A DNA stretch of 64,000 nt, taken from Channallabes apus (lineage: Eukaryota > Chordata > Actinopteri > Siluriformes > Clariidae). The notes below the pieces were generated by a model. The model worked only from the letters and a program-made list of their open reading frames with translations, ran no database searches and had not been told where the DNA came from. Location of the stretch: assembly GCA_030522415.1 (NCBI GenBank), contig CM060107.1:25362571-25426570 (forward strand), read 5' to 3'. The position numbers and the translations under genes were made by a program. Positions 1-8,435 of the stretch are shown here, one piece after another; within the stretch, counting starts at the first letter, position 1, and every line of letters begins with the position of its first letter.

Positions 1-1032
1 GCAGCTTCGGTGGTTACTGAGGCAAAAACCCGGGCGTGGGAGGAGTTTGGGGAGGCCATGGAGAATGACTTCCAGACGGCTTCAAAGAGATTCTGGTCCA
101 CCATCCGGCGTCTCAGGAGGGGAAAGCAGTGTACGGTCAACACAGTGTATAGTGGGGATGGTGCGCTGCTGATCTCGACTCGGGATGTTGTGGGGGGGGG
201 AGTACTTCGAAGACCTCTTTAATTACACCAACATGCCTTCCGATGAGGAAGCAGAGTCTGGGGACATAGAGGTGGACTCTTTCATCTCTGGGGCCGAGGT
301 CGCCGAGGTAGTCAAAAAGCTCCGTGGTGGCGGGGCCCCGGGGGTGGATGAGATCTGCCCGGAGTTCCTCAAGGCTCTGGATGTTATAGGGCTGTCATGG
401 TTGACACGTCTCTGCAACATTGCATGGACATCGGGGACAGTACCTCTGGACTGGCAACCCGGGGTGGTGGTCCCCCTCTTCAAGAAGGGGGACCGGAGAG
501 TGTGTTCCAACTTCAGAGGGATCACATTTCTCAGCCTCCCCGGGAAAGTCTATTCAGGGGTCCTGGAAAGGAGGGTCCGTCGGATAGTCGAACCTCGGAT
601 TCAGGAGGAGCAGTGTGGTTTTCGTCCGGGTCGCGGAACAGTGGACCAGCTCTTCACCCATAGCAGGGTCCTGGAGGGGGCATGGGAGTTTGCCCAACCA
701 GTCTACATGTGCTTTGTGGACTTGGAGAAGGCATTCGACCTTGTCCCTCGGGGAGTCCTGTGGGGGGTACTCCTGGGGTATGGGATATCGGATTCCCTGT
801 TAAGGGCTGTCCGGTCCCTGTACAACCGGTGACGGAGCTTGGTCCACATTGCCGGTAGAAAGTCGGACCTGTTTCTGGTGAGAGTAGGACACCGACAGGG
901 CTGCCCTTTGTCAACAATTCTGTTCATAATTTTTATGGACAGGATTTCTAGGCTCAGCCAGGGCGTTGAGGGGGTACAGTTTTGTGGGCTCAGGATTGGG
1001 TCACTGCAAAGAAAATGGATGGATGGATGGAT
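1..1032 (+). mobile_element. RTE/Rex3-like LINE, 5'-truncated and internally deleted
   Basis: Non-LTR retrotransposon fragment running off the left edge. It holds a decayed reverse transcriptase frame followed abruptly by a 3' tail of GGAT/GATG repeats (about 1013-1032), the tail type I associate with Rex3/RTE elements of fish. Sequence between the RT motif-B region and the tail is missing, so the copy is both 5'-truncated by the window and internally deleted. A Tc1-like element starts a few bases after the tail. Clade assignment (RTE/Rex3) is from recalled sequence style and the tail; a related fish LINE clade is possible. Confidence 0.75.
10..1006 (+). pseudogene. Broken LINE reverse transcriptase
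   Basis: Three consecutive reading-frame pieces (10-222, 185-832, 839 to about 1006) give one RT-like protein. Visible blocks: GGGAPGVDEICPEF, FKKGDRR with RGITFLS, QCGFRPGRGTVDQLF, motif A with the catalytic aspartate in CFVDLEKAFD, and motif B with RQGCPLS. Breaks: a frame change at the G-run near 190-198 and a TGA at 830-832. Coding sequence stops at about 1006 and runs straight into the tail, so motif C (the second catalytic Asp pair) is absent. The copy cannot encode active RT. I see no host gene use for it. Confidence 0.8.
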
Positions 1033-1038
1033 CTTTTA

Positions 1039-2607
1039 CAAACCCGATTCCAAAAAAGTTGGGACACTAAACAAATTGTGAATAAAAACTGAATGCAATG
1101 ATGTGGAGGTGGCAAATGTCAATATTTTATTCAGAATAGAACATAGATGGCAGATCAAAAGTTTAATCCGAGAAAATGTAAAGGAAAAATTTTTAAAGGA
1201 AAAATATGTTGATTCCAAATTTCACGGTGTCAACAAATCCCAAAAAAGTTGGGACAAGTAGCAATAAGAGGCTGGAAAAAGTAAATTTGAGCATAACAAA
1301 GAGCTGGAAGACCAATTAACAGTAATTAGGTTAATTGGCAACATGATTGGGTATAAAAAGAGCTTCTCAGAGTGGCAATGCCTCTCAGAAGCCAAGATGG
1401 GTAGAGGATCACTAAATCCCACAATGTTGCGCAGAAAGATAGTGGAGCAATATCAGAAAGGTGTTGCCCAGCGAAAAATTGCAAAGACTTTGCAGTTATC
1501 ATCATCAACTGTGCATAATATCATCCGAAGATTCAGAGAATCTGGAACAATCTCTGTGCGTAAGGGTCAAGGGCGTAAAACCATACTGGTTGCCCGTGAT
1601 CTCCGGGCCCTTAAACGGCACTGCACCACAAACAGGAATGCTACTGTAAAGGAAATCACAGAATGGGCTCAGGAATACGTCCAGAAACCATTGTCAATGA
1701 ACACAATCCACCGTGCCATCCGCCGTTGCCAGCTGAAACTCTACAGTGCAAAGAAGAAGCCATTTCTAAGCAAGATCCACAAGCACAGGCGTTTTCATTG
1801 GGCCAGGGATCATTTAAAATGGAGTGTGGCAAAATGGAAGACTGTTCTGTGGTCAGACGAGTCATGATTCGAAGTTCTTGTTGGAAATGTGGGACGCCAT
1901 GTCATCTGGACCAAAGAGGACAAGGACAACCCAAGTTGTTATCAATGCTCAGTTCAGAAGCCTGCATCTCTGATGGTATGGGGTTGCATGAGTGCGTGTG
2001 GCATGGGCAGCTTGCATGTCTGGAAAGGCACCATCAATGCAGTAAAATATATTCAGGTTCTAGAACAACATCTAGTCATCTCTTTCAGGGAAAACCCTGC
2101 ATTTTTCAACAAGATAATGCCAGACCACATTCTGCATCAATCACAATCACATCCGGGTACTGAAATGGCCAGTCTGCAGTCCAGATCTTTCCCCTATAGA
2201 GAATATTTGGCGCATCATAAAGAGGAAGGTGCGACAAAGAAGGCCCAAGACGATTGAACAGTTAGAGGCCTGTATTAGACAAGAATGGGAGAGCTTTCCT
2301 ATTTCTAAACTTGAGAAACTGGTCTCCTCGGTCCCCAGACTTCTGTTGAGTGTTGTAAGAAGAAGGGGAGATGCCACACAGTGGTGAAAATGGCCTTGTC
2401 CCAACTTTTTTGGGATTTGTTGATACCATGACATTTTGATTCACCATATTTTTCTCTTAAAATGATACATTTTCTCAGTTTAAACTTTTGTTCCATGATT
2501 TATGTTCTATTCTGAATAAAATATTGACATTTGCCATCTCCACATCATTGCATTCAGTTTTTATTCACAATTTGTTTAGTGTCCCAACTTTTTTGGAATC
2601 CGGTTTG
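1039..2607 (+). mobile_element. Tc1-like DNA transposon, copy 1 (decayed)
   Basis: Element of about 1.57 kb bounded by inverted ends beginning CAAACC(C/G)GATTCCAAAAAA and flanked by TA dinucleotides (1037-1038 and 2608-2609), the Tc1/mariner target duplication. Long inverted terminal regions continue inward past 100 bp (around 1039-1170 and 2480-2607). It contains a broken transposase frame. A second copy of the same family lies inverted at 8436-10034. Tc1-like elements move by cut-and-paste through a DDE transposase that binds the terminal repeats. Confidence 0.9.
1343..2387 (+). pseudogene. Tc1-like transposase, broken
   Basis: Starts as a clean frame with paired helix-turn-helix DNA-binding regions (QRKIAKTLQLSSSTVHNIIR; later ALKRH...VKEITEWAQ...) and reaches the first catalytic Asp in LWSDES. 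A TGA at 1865-1867 sits where the second copy reads CGA, a C-to-T change at a CpG. Downstream the frame resumes (1889 on), then slips twice around 1935-2100 so that the second Asp block (QQDNARPHSA) and the later region fall in different frames. The native stop appears to be TGA 2385-2387 after RRRGDATQW. Inactive. Confidence 0.88.
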
Positions 2608-2619
2608 TATTATGAGAAT

Positions 2620-3590
2620 GCGGAAATTTACGGAGCCGTTAAAGGGACATGGATGGGGGGAAAAAATAAACTTTGGAGGAAAAAAAATCCCACCTTGGGA
2701 AAAAAAAAGCGAGGCAAAACAAAAAACGAAGAGGGGAAATAAATCTAAGGCGCAAAAAAAAATGCTAGGCAAAAAAATAAATAATAAAAATGGAGGGGGA
2801 AAATTCCATTAAGTGAAAAAAAAATAGGGGGCAAAAAAAATAATACCGGGATATGAGACATGAGCGAAAAAAACTGGAGAGAGAAAAAATAATGGGACAT
2901 AGGAGGAAAAGAAATTGAGACCATGTGACTCATATTTTCCGATGCCAAAATACGGAAAGGACAAGCTCCGAGTACATACCAAATGTCTTACCAAATATTT
3001 TAAGCCAAGCTGAAAGTAAAACTCAGCTACTAGAATTCTACTCAGTAACTCTTTCCATGCCTGTTTAACAATATCCGAGTATTATCTTTCCCTGTATTCG
3101 TCTTCTTCTTCTTTTATTTTTTATCGGTTGGCAGCCAGCCTTTAGGCGCATTACCAATCCCCACTGGACTGGAATGATAGTACACGGACAAGGATGAAGC
3201 TTTAAGGAGCATTGCTGCCACCTGCTGGACTAAATCGGCAACGCTGAAGAATCAAGTTTTGCGAGATCTCGCAAACTATTCTGGAAAAAAAAAATTCCTA
3301 GCTTAATTTTTTCCATCCATAGCATGTTAGTCTATTATTTTTGCCTCCCTTTTTTTTTGTCTAGCATTTTTTTTTTTTTGCCCTTGAATTTTTTTTTACC
3401 TTGCTTGTTTTTTTTTTTTTTGCCTCCCATTTTTTTTGCCTAGATTTTTATTTTTTTGCCTCCCAATTTTTTTTGCCTAGCTTTTTTTTTTCCGTCACAT
3501 TTATTTTGCCCCCCGTCATTTTTTTTTCCCTACTAAGTTTTTTTTTTTTTTACCCATGTCCCTTTAGGGTCTCCGTAGAAAATAAACCGC
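2620..3590. repeat. Long imperfect inverted repeat of A-tract/T-tract arms
   Basis: Left outer end GCGGAAATTTACGGAGCCGT then TAAAGGGACATGG. Right outer end, read on the minus strand, GCGGTTTATTTTCTACGGAG then ACCCTAAAGGGACATGG. The arms (about 2620-2960 and 3290-3590) are built of units like GAGGCAAAAAAAA on the left and TTTTTTTTGCCTC on the right, so they are reverse complements in bulk. The middle (about 2960-3290) is unique-looking sequence with a CTTCTTCTTCTT patch. This looks like a non-autonomous DNA transposon or MITE whose arms expanded by slippage. No transposase and no clear target duplication seen; superfamily unknown. Confidence 0.6.
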
Positions 3591-4409
3591 TTGAATTTGT
3601 TGTTGTTTATTTTATTTTACATGCAAAATACTTTATACATAAACAGAGAATTAAAAAGGAACAATTGTACTTCCATCTTTTCCTGCTAGAAATGACCTCA
3701 GTTTTAAACTCTCTTAAATTAATAAAATGTAATAAGAAGAATAATATACTTCTAGATTATTATGATATTATTTTTTATTGAAGTGTCTCTTGCTACATCT
3801 TTTCACGGTTTATACTTAATTTCAATCCTCTCGTGTATTTTAAGCTTTCTTTGGACTCTCAAATCTATAGTTCTTTGTCCCTTATATTTTATTTGTTCTA
3901 ATTAATGTTTTTTTCCCCCCTGTATAAATGTGCCACAAAATAAACATTATACAAGATTTTGGGCACTGGCTGGGAATCGAACCCGGGCCTTCCGCATGGA
4001 AGGCGAATTACCTACAACTGAGCCACCAGTGCCCGTGTATATTTAAAGCGCATAAATCTTTGTAGTCTTTTTGCACACATGTGCACAATCATAATAATAA
4101 CAATACTAAATTCGGAGAACTACTACTAATAATAATAATTATCCAGTCAACGAAGTACCATCATTGAAGGAGAGAAGAAAATTAAGAATAAATACATATC
4201 AGTTTGATCTTGACATGTTTATGAGCTCTGTCGCTTGCTGTCAATGGGCGCCTAAGAGACATAACACATTTTTTCAGTAGACACACAATACTTCAGACTG
4301 AAACACGACTGCTGCCTACAGGTAATTTTCACAGCTTCACGGGATCCCTTTTCTGAAAACTTGCGTTTTTAAAGGCCAGATCTGTAGGCGAACTCTGCCA
4401 CGAACCATC
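3591..4409. other. AT-rich intergenic stretch
   Basis: No gene recognised. Contains the tRNA-like SINE head at 3961-4034. Otherwise AT-rich sequence with short AAT/ATT runs (about 4090-4140). Nothing else supported. Confidence 0.6.
3961..4034 (-). repeat. tRNA-Gly(UCC)-like SINE head or tRNA pseudogene
   Basis: Read on the minus strand this folds as a tRNA: box A TGGCTCAGTTG, anticodon loop CTTCCAT giving anticodon UCC, box B GGTTCGATTCC (perfect consensus). The acceptor stem is extended to nine pairs (GGGCACTGG with CCAGTGCCC), two more than a normal tRNA. The same extended acceptor is seen in the SINE at 50788-51005, so this is better read as an isolated head of that SINE family than a functional tRNA gene. 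No oligo-T terminator follows immediately. Confidence 0.7.
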
Positions 4410-4667
4410 TCCTCTGACAAGAAACAGGCGGACCGTCACCGCACCAAAGCTCCCAGATACCGGGTGGGAGATCAAGTCATGCTCGCCACGAAGGACATCC
4501 CCTTGAAGATGCTATCATGCAAGCTCTACCCTCGTTTCATCGGACCTTTTACTATAACCAGGATAATCAACCCGTCCGCTGTCAGACTTCTACTCCCTTC
4601 GTCCATGCGATGGATCCACCCCACGTTCCACGTATCCCAGCTTCGACGTGTCATAAGTTGTCCATAA
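4410..4667 (+). pseudogene. Gypsy integrase C-terminal fragment
   Basis: In-frame stretch of about 85 codons with KKQADRHRTKAPRYRVGDQV, then LYPRFIGPFTITRIINP and HPTFHVSQLRRV, ending at TAA 4665-4667. These are the GPF/GPY-type C-terminal block of Metaviridae-type integrases, as in the intact element (VGDRVWLS, KFIGPFPILSQ, NPVFHVSLLRPV). Catalytic core and chromodomain are absent. Non-functional fragment. Confidence 0.8.
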
Positions 4668-4670
4668 AGA

Positions 4671-4779
4671 GCTTTACTTTTGCTTTGTTTATCATTAATA
4701 AAAGACATCTATTGAACCGGCAGCTTGCCTCCTGCATTCATGCCACGACCACGCCGACATACACCCAAGAAACGTGACA
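4671..4779 (+). repeat. Partial 5' LTR of Gypsy element B
   Basis: Near-identical to the last ~110 bp of the complete LTR at 5858-6221 (shared text from AAAGAGCTTTACTTTT to AAACGTGACA, with an AATAAA at the matching position). It ends in CA just before the primer-binding site, so it is a 5' LTR whose U3 and most of R are lost. Confidence 0.8.
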
Positions 4780-4780
4780 G

Positions 4781-4790
4781 AAAGCTAGAC
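4781..4790 (+). promoter_or_regulatory. Candidate self-primer-binding site, Gypsy B
   Basis: AAAGCTAGAC lies one base after the LTR end at 4779. Its reverse complement GTCTAGCTTT occurs in the complete LTR at 6022-6031, 31 bp downstream of the first T of the TATA box (TATAAATA, 5991). This fits first-strand priming by the 5' end of the element's own RNA, as known for Tf1 and proposed for sushi-group elements. No tRNA-type TGG start is present here. Confidence 0.65.
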
Positions 4791-5424
4791 CGTCAAAGTG
4801 GCATGGCGGAGGTCTCCTCCCTAGATGATTTTTTTTTGGGGGGGGGGGGGGTATTACCATCTTGTCTGAGCTGGCCGGAACTGCTGGAAGACAGCGAGGG
4901 ACACGGAGAAAGAGAGGTTTGGCAGAGCTGGTTAGGCTGCAGGCTCGCCGAGCCGGCGGAATTGATGGAGGACAGCATGGAGCACAGGGAGAGAGTGGCG
5001 CGGCAAAGCTGTGAAGGCTGCAGGCTCGCAATCCGGTGCACGCCGTTTAGAGGTGTGGTAGCGAGGGGAGACATGATCCCAAGCCCCGAGGAGATGCGGA
5101 CCGAGGAGGTCTGGCGTGGGGTCCGTAGTCCCAGATGGTCTCCCTCTCTCTTATCTGGACGACACGCTCCCCCTCCCGCCACTGCCTGTACTCGTTGCGG
5201 AAGATTACCAGCAGTGGCTGAGCAGCGTCAAAGACGCGTTTCTTCCCCACGCATTCCGGCTTCGAGGACAGGGTGCCGGCGCCGCCGTCTCCAAGCTCCG
5301 AGTCAGCTCTGCAGCCAACAAGCGTTGCTTCCGCTCTTCAGACGCTGAAGAGCCTGGAGAGCATCGTCCTCCCGCAGCCTCCCGGCTCGAGGACAGCGTG
5401 CCGGTGCCGCCGTCTCCAAGCTCC

Positions 5425-5586
5425 GTACCAGCTCTGCCACCGTAGAGCGTCGTTCCAGCTCTGCCGCCGCCGAGCGTCGTTCCAGCTCTGCCACCACCGA
5501 GCATCTCTCCAGTTCTGCCGCCACCGAGCATCTCTCCAGCTCTGCAGCCACCGGGCATCTCTCCAGCTCTGCCACCGCCGAGTGTC
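5425..5586 (+). repeat. 27-bp coding tandem repeat, six units
   Basis: Six contiguous 27-bp units of the type GTTCCAGCTCTGCCGCCGCC plus GAGCGTC, each encoding nine residues (V/S-PALPPPS-V/I type). The unit length is a multiple of three, so expansion or loss keeps the frame. The first unit carries the TAG at 5443-5445. Confidence 0.85.
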
Positions 5587-5607
5587 GCATCCGCTCTGCC
5601 GAGCGTC

Positions 5608-5738
5608 GAGATCGTCGTGCATGCTCCTCTGTCCGGCACCGAGATCGTCGTGCCTGCTCCTCAGTCCGGCACCGAGATCACTGTGCCCGCCCTTCAGTCC
5701 GGCGCCGAGGTCGCCGTCACCGCTCCTCTGAATGCTGC
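5608..5738 (+). repeat. 33-bp coding tandem repeat, about four units
   Basis: Units begin GAGATCGTCGTG or a variant and end GTCCGGCACC, repeating at 5608, 5641, 5674 and 5707; the last is diverged and partial. Each encodes 11 residues (EIVVPAPQSGT type). It continues the repetitive Pro-rich tail of Gypsy B. Confidence 0.85.
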
Positions 5739-5857
5739 AATCAGAGGACCAAGGCCAGCTCCGTCGCCCAGCCTCAAGGTCATGACGCCAAAGAGAAAAC
5801 ACTGGGGTGGGAGTCCTGGACCTCCGATAATGCTAATTTTGAAGGGGGGGGGGGTAC

Positions 5858-6221
5858 TGTAAGGGTTAAGTGGTTTTGGTTTGTTTTATTTCTGATTGTA
5901 GTTTAGTTGGAAAAGACTTCAGTTCCCAAGATGCACCTCGGTCAGGTGACGTAATCATTCACCTGAACTGAGGAAGACAATTAAGTTGATTATAAATAGC
6001 CTGACTGAACTTCAGTCAGGCGTCTAGCTTTTGCTGTGGTTAATATTAGTTATGTTGGTTGTGTTTTAGAGAGCTGTTAAAAGAAAGACTCATAAGTGCT
6101 CGGAGAGAAAGAGCTTTACTTTTGTTTTGTTTATCATTAATAAAAGACGTTTATTGAACCACCAGCTTGCCTCCTGCATTCATGCCACGACCACGCCGAC
6201 ACACACCCAAGAAACGTGACA
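5858..6221 (+). repeat. Complete 3' LTR of Gypsy element B
   Basis: 364 bp from TGTAAGGG to AACGTGACA, preceded by a G-run polypurine tract and TAC. It holds a TATA box (TATAAATA, 5991-5998), a perfect small palindrome just downstream (CCTGACTGAA / TTCAGTCAGG, 6000-6020), the self-primer sequence (6022-6031) and AATAAA near 6140. Beyond 6221 the flank (about 6222-6385) matches a repeat also seen at 39510-39680, so the element apparently inserted into that repeat. Confidence 0.8.
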
Positions 6222-8037
6222 GGAGCAGTCCCACTCCTTCCTGAAAATAAGCATAGAAAACTTCATAAATACATTTTATTTCCTACTCTGAGGTTGGAGT
6301 ATTTTTTAATTATTTGTGTTAAATTAACTTTTAGCACGATTCCTAGGAGTGATTCTGAGGTGCTTAGTAAATATGAACCATGGTCTGAGGAATAATGTTG
6401 CCTTTTACAATTGGTAGCTGGCAGGGTGCATGTGTGCCACTGAACTAGGGTAGAGATGGCACCAGGGTGCACAAATAGAAGGAGACAAGCCAGCAGAGCC
6501 AGGATGATGACATGGGCTATGTTATGCCTAGAAGCCTTGGGTTGTGGCATCCATGACAATGTTACTATGACACATACCTTGTAAAGCCTTTACAGCATGG
6601 AAATCATATTCCTAATATTTTCATATATGATCCTGGATATCCTGGATGTATCAGAACTTTTTGGTGGCACAAGAAGGACCTACACACAATTAGGCAGGTG
6701 GTTTTAATGGTATGGCCAATCAGTGAAGACTAGTTTCCTTGTACTTGTAACAGAGCAGTCAGCTGCATAGTTTATATTCTGGCAGGGTTAAAAGCAGGTT
6801 TTGCTAAGTGCTGTCCTTTGCTATGGCAATACAAGTCATAGTCACAGTAGCTGCTTGGCAGGTCCAAATTGCCCATACCAAATAGACAAACACAGCATGG
6901 CACATATCCAGGGAACAATAAAGAAAACAAAGTGGCACAACCAACCTTCAGATCACAGCCTTTTGAAAGTTGAAGTGTACATGAGAGAGAGAAAGAGAGA
7001 GAGATAGAGAGAGAGAGAGAGGGAGAGAGAAGGAGGTGAGTGACTCCAATACTTTAGCCTCAAAGCCTCACCTTTAATCCTCAATGCCTGACCCGAGCAG
7101 GACCAGTATATAACGAGGCCCTTGTGTTTAGTCACTAGCCCCTGTAGAGCTAACTGCAAAGGCCAGTGTCCTTGTGGGTTCCACACACTGACTATGATCA
7201 AAACCAATGACAAATGTCTTCATTTTCATTAAATATGAAAATTTTATTTTCAATAAAAAAATACTATCTAATTCAATGTTTCCACTTAACTTTGATGGAG
7301 AAGGTAAAAGAGGTCCTCAGGATCAAAGACAAGTATTTTTAAAGAAATATCTAAGTACTGTATACTATAGACTTTTTTGTCTTTGCTGCCTCCCTCTCTC
7401 TCTCTCTCTCTCTTTCGCACACACACACACACACACAAATAATGTCTATTGCCTCAATTTTTCCTGTGCAAGGGTTATGTGGCTTCAAGTCTCTCTGCAG
7501 TGTGTGCGATGGACAAAAGGATGAGGAGTGCATTGGAGGTGATAATTTTTGTTGTCTCACCTCACTACCTTTTTCCATTTTACTCTGATTAGCTCCAATA
7601 ATGCAGAGTACTCATTTCCAACATTAATGGAGAAAAACAGTGAATAGTGGGGATAAAGATGACTAGGTGGATTGGTGGCAGAAAGATCTATTAACCCTTA
7701 TTCAAAATTTCAATGGACTGTATGTGTCTTTCCTAGAGCATGTACTGCAAAGAGGCATTCTACAGTATCCCTGATTTTCAATTCAATTACATTTTATTTA
7801 TATAGCGCTTTTAACAATGGTCATTGTCTCAAAGCAGCTTCACAAAAATGGATTTTCAGGATTCATGTAAGAGTAAATGCAGCTGCAACTGCAAGATTAT
7901 TATTATTATTAATGTTGTTGTTTTATCTAGTTAAAAAAACTATTAAGATAAACAGTTCTTACAATTAGTTATTTTGTAAAACATTTTCTTTAGCATCATG
8001 CTTGTGTGTGTGTGTGTGTGTGTGTACAGTATGTATG

Positions 8038-8090
<53 letters not shown>

Positions 8091-8435
8091 TGAATCTCTT
8101 CATGTCCTGCATTGTTGAGTCAGTGTCAGCTGCCCATATTCTTTTGCCACAGAATCAACATTACAATCACAACCTGAATTGTCCATGAAACATTGCAATC
8201 GAACATCTTTTGAAATAGAGTGGTTAAATGGCAAACAATAAAAAAAATAAAATAAAAAAAAACTTCTGGCCTTTGTTGAGGTGTCTCACATCATCATCCA
8301 CTTACTGTATGGCCTTCAGTCAAAATTGGGGCATTTTTTCCAAAGCATGATGCCAAGCAGATATGTAAAATTTTTTTTTTTTTTTTTTCTTTTGTCCTGT
8401 ACCACTGCAAAAGCTATTGTAAGAGCCATATCGTA
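6222..8435. other. Intergenic, repeats only
   Basis: No gene recognised. Contents: a repeat fragment (6222-6385) shared with 39510-39680; a (GA)n run (about 6983-7031); (TC)n(CA)n (7394-7437); an L2-like LINE 3' tail on the minus strand (about 7780-7850); (TG)n then (TA)n (8003-8087); a T-run at 8371-8388. Short open frames over these runs are translations of simple repeats. Confidence 0.7.
7780..7850 (-). repeat. LINE 3' tail, L2-like, TTCAA-ended
   Basis: TTCAATTCAATTACATTTTA, then TATAGCGCTTTTAACAATGG and CATTGTCTCAAAGCAGC. The same sequence ends the long LINE at 42965-44657 (minus strand) and recurs at 36425-36475 (plus strand). Confidence 0.75.

Larger units (their letters stand above)
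4803..5857 (+). pseudogene. Gypsy B internal gag-like and proline-rich reading frame
   Basis: ATG at 4803, 24 bp after the LTR, opens MAEVSSLDD and then hits an oligo-T/oligo-G tract (4829-4851) that probably marks a deletion join. Next comes an acidic segment duplicated in tandem (ELLEDSEGHGEREVWQSW... then ELMEDSMEHRERVARQSC..., about 4876-5030). After a frame change the region to 5857 codes for Ser/Pro-rich repeats (PALPPPS units, then EIVVPAPQSGT units), broken by TAG 5443-5445. The role in the parent element is unknown; it may be a linker or tail of the polyprotein. No catalytic domain. Confidence 0.5.
4410..6221 (+). mobile_element. Degenerate chromodomain Gypsy (element B), rearranged
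   Basis: Scrambled remnant. In order: an integrase C-terminal fragment (4410-4667), the last ~109 bp of an LTR (4671-4779), a self-complementary primer-binding site (4781-4790), a short gag-like and proline-rich region (4803-5857), a G-run polypurine tract (about 5842-5854), and a complete 3' LTR (5858-6221, TG...CA). The integrase fragment lying upstream of the 5' LTR piece shows rearrangement or two overlapping copies. Protease, RT and RNase H are missing. The outline resembles the intact Gypsy at 30245-35864, including the GGGGTAC|TGT junction before the 3' LTR, but the LTR sequences differ. Confidence 0.8.

Noticed and set aside
3401..3781. Phe-rich open frame of 126 codons
   Set aside because: It is a translation of the T-tracts of the inverted repeat right arm plus AT-rich flank; no codon or domain signal.
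3961..4034. Functional tRNA-Gly gene
   Set aside because: Good boxes A and B, but the acceptor is two pairs too long and identical in design to the SINE head at 50788; no immediate oligo-T terminator.
4829..4856. A second polypurine tract/LTR junction at the G-run
   Set aside because: The G-run plus TATTACC resembles GGGGTACTGT but no LTR sequence follows; more likely a deletion join or homopolymer slippage.
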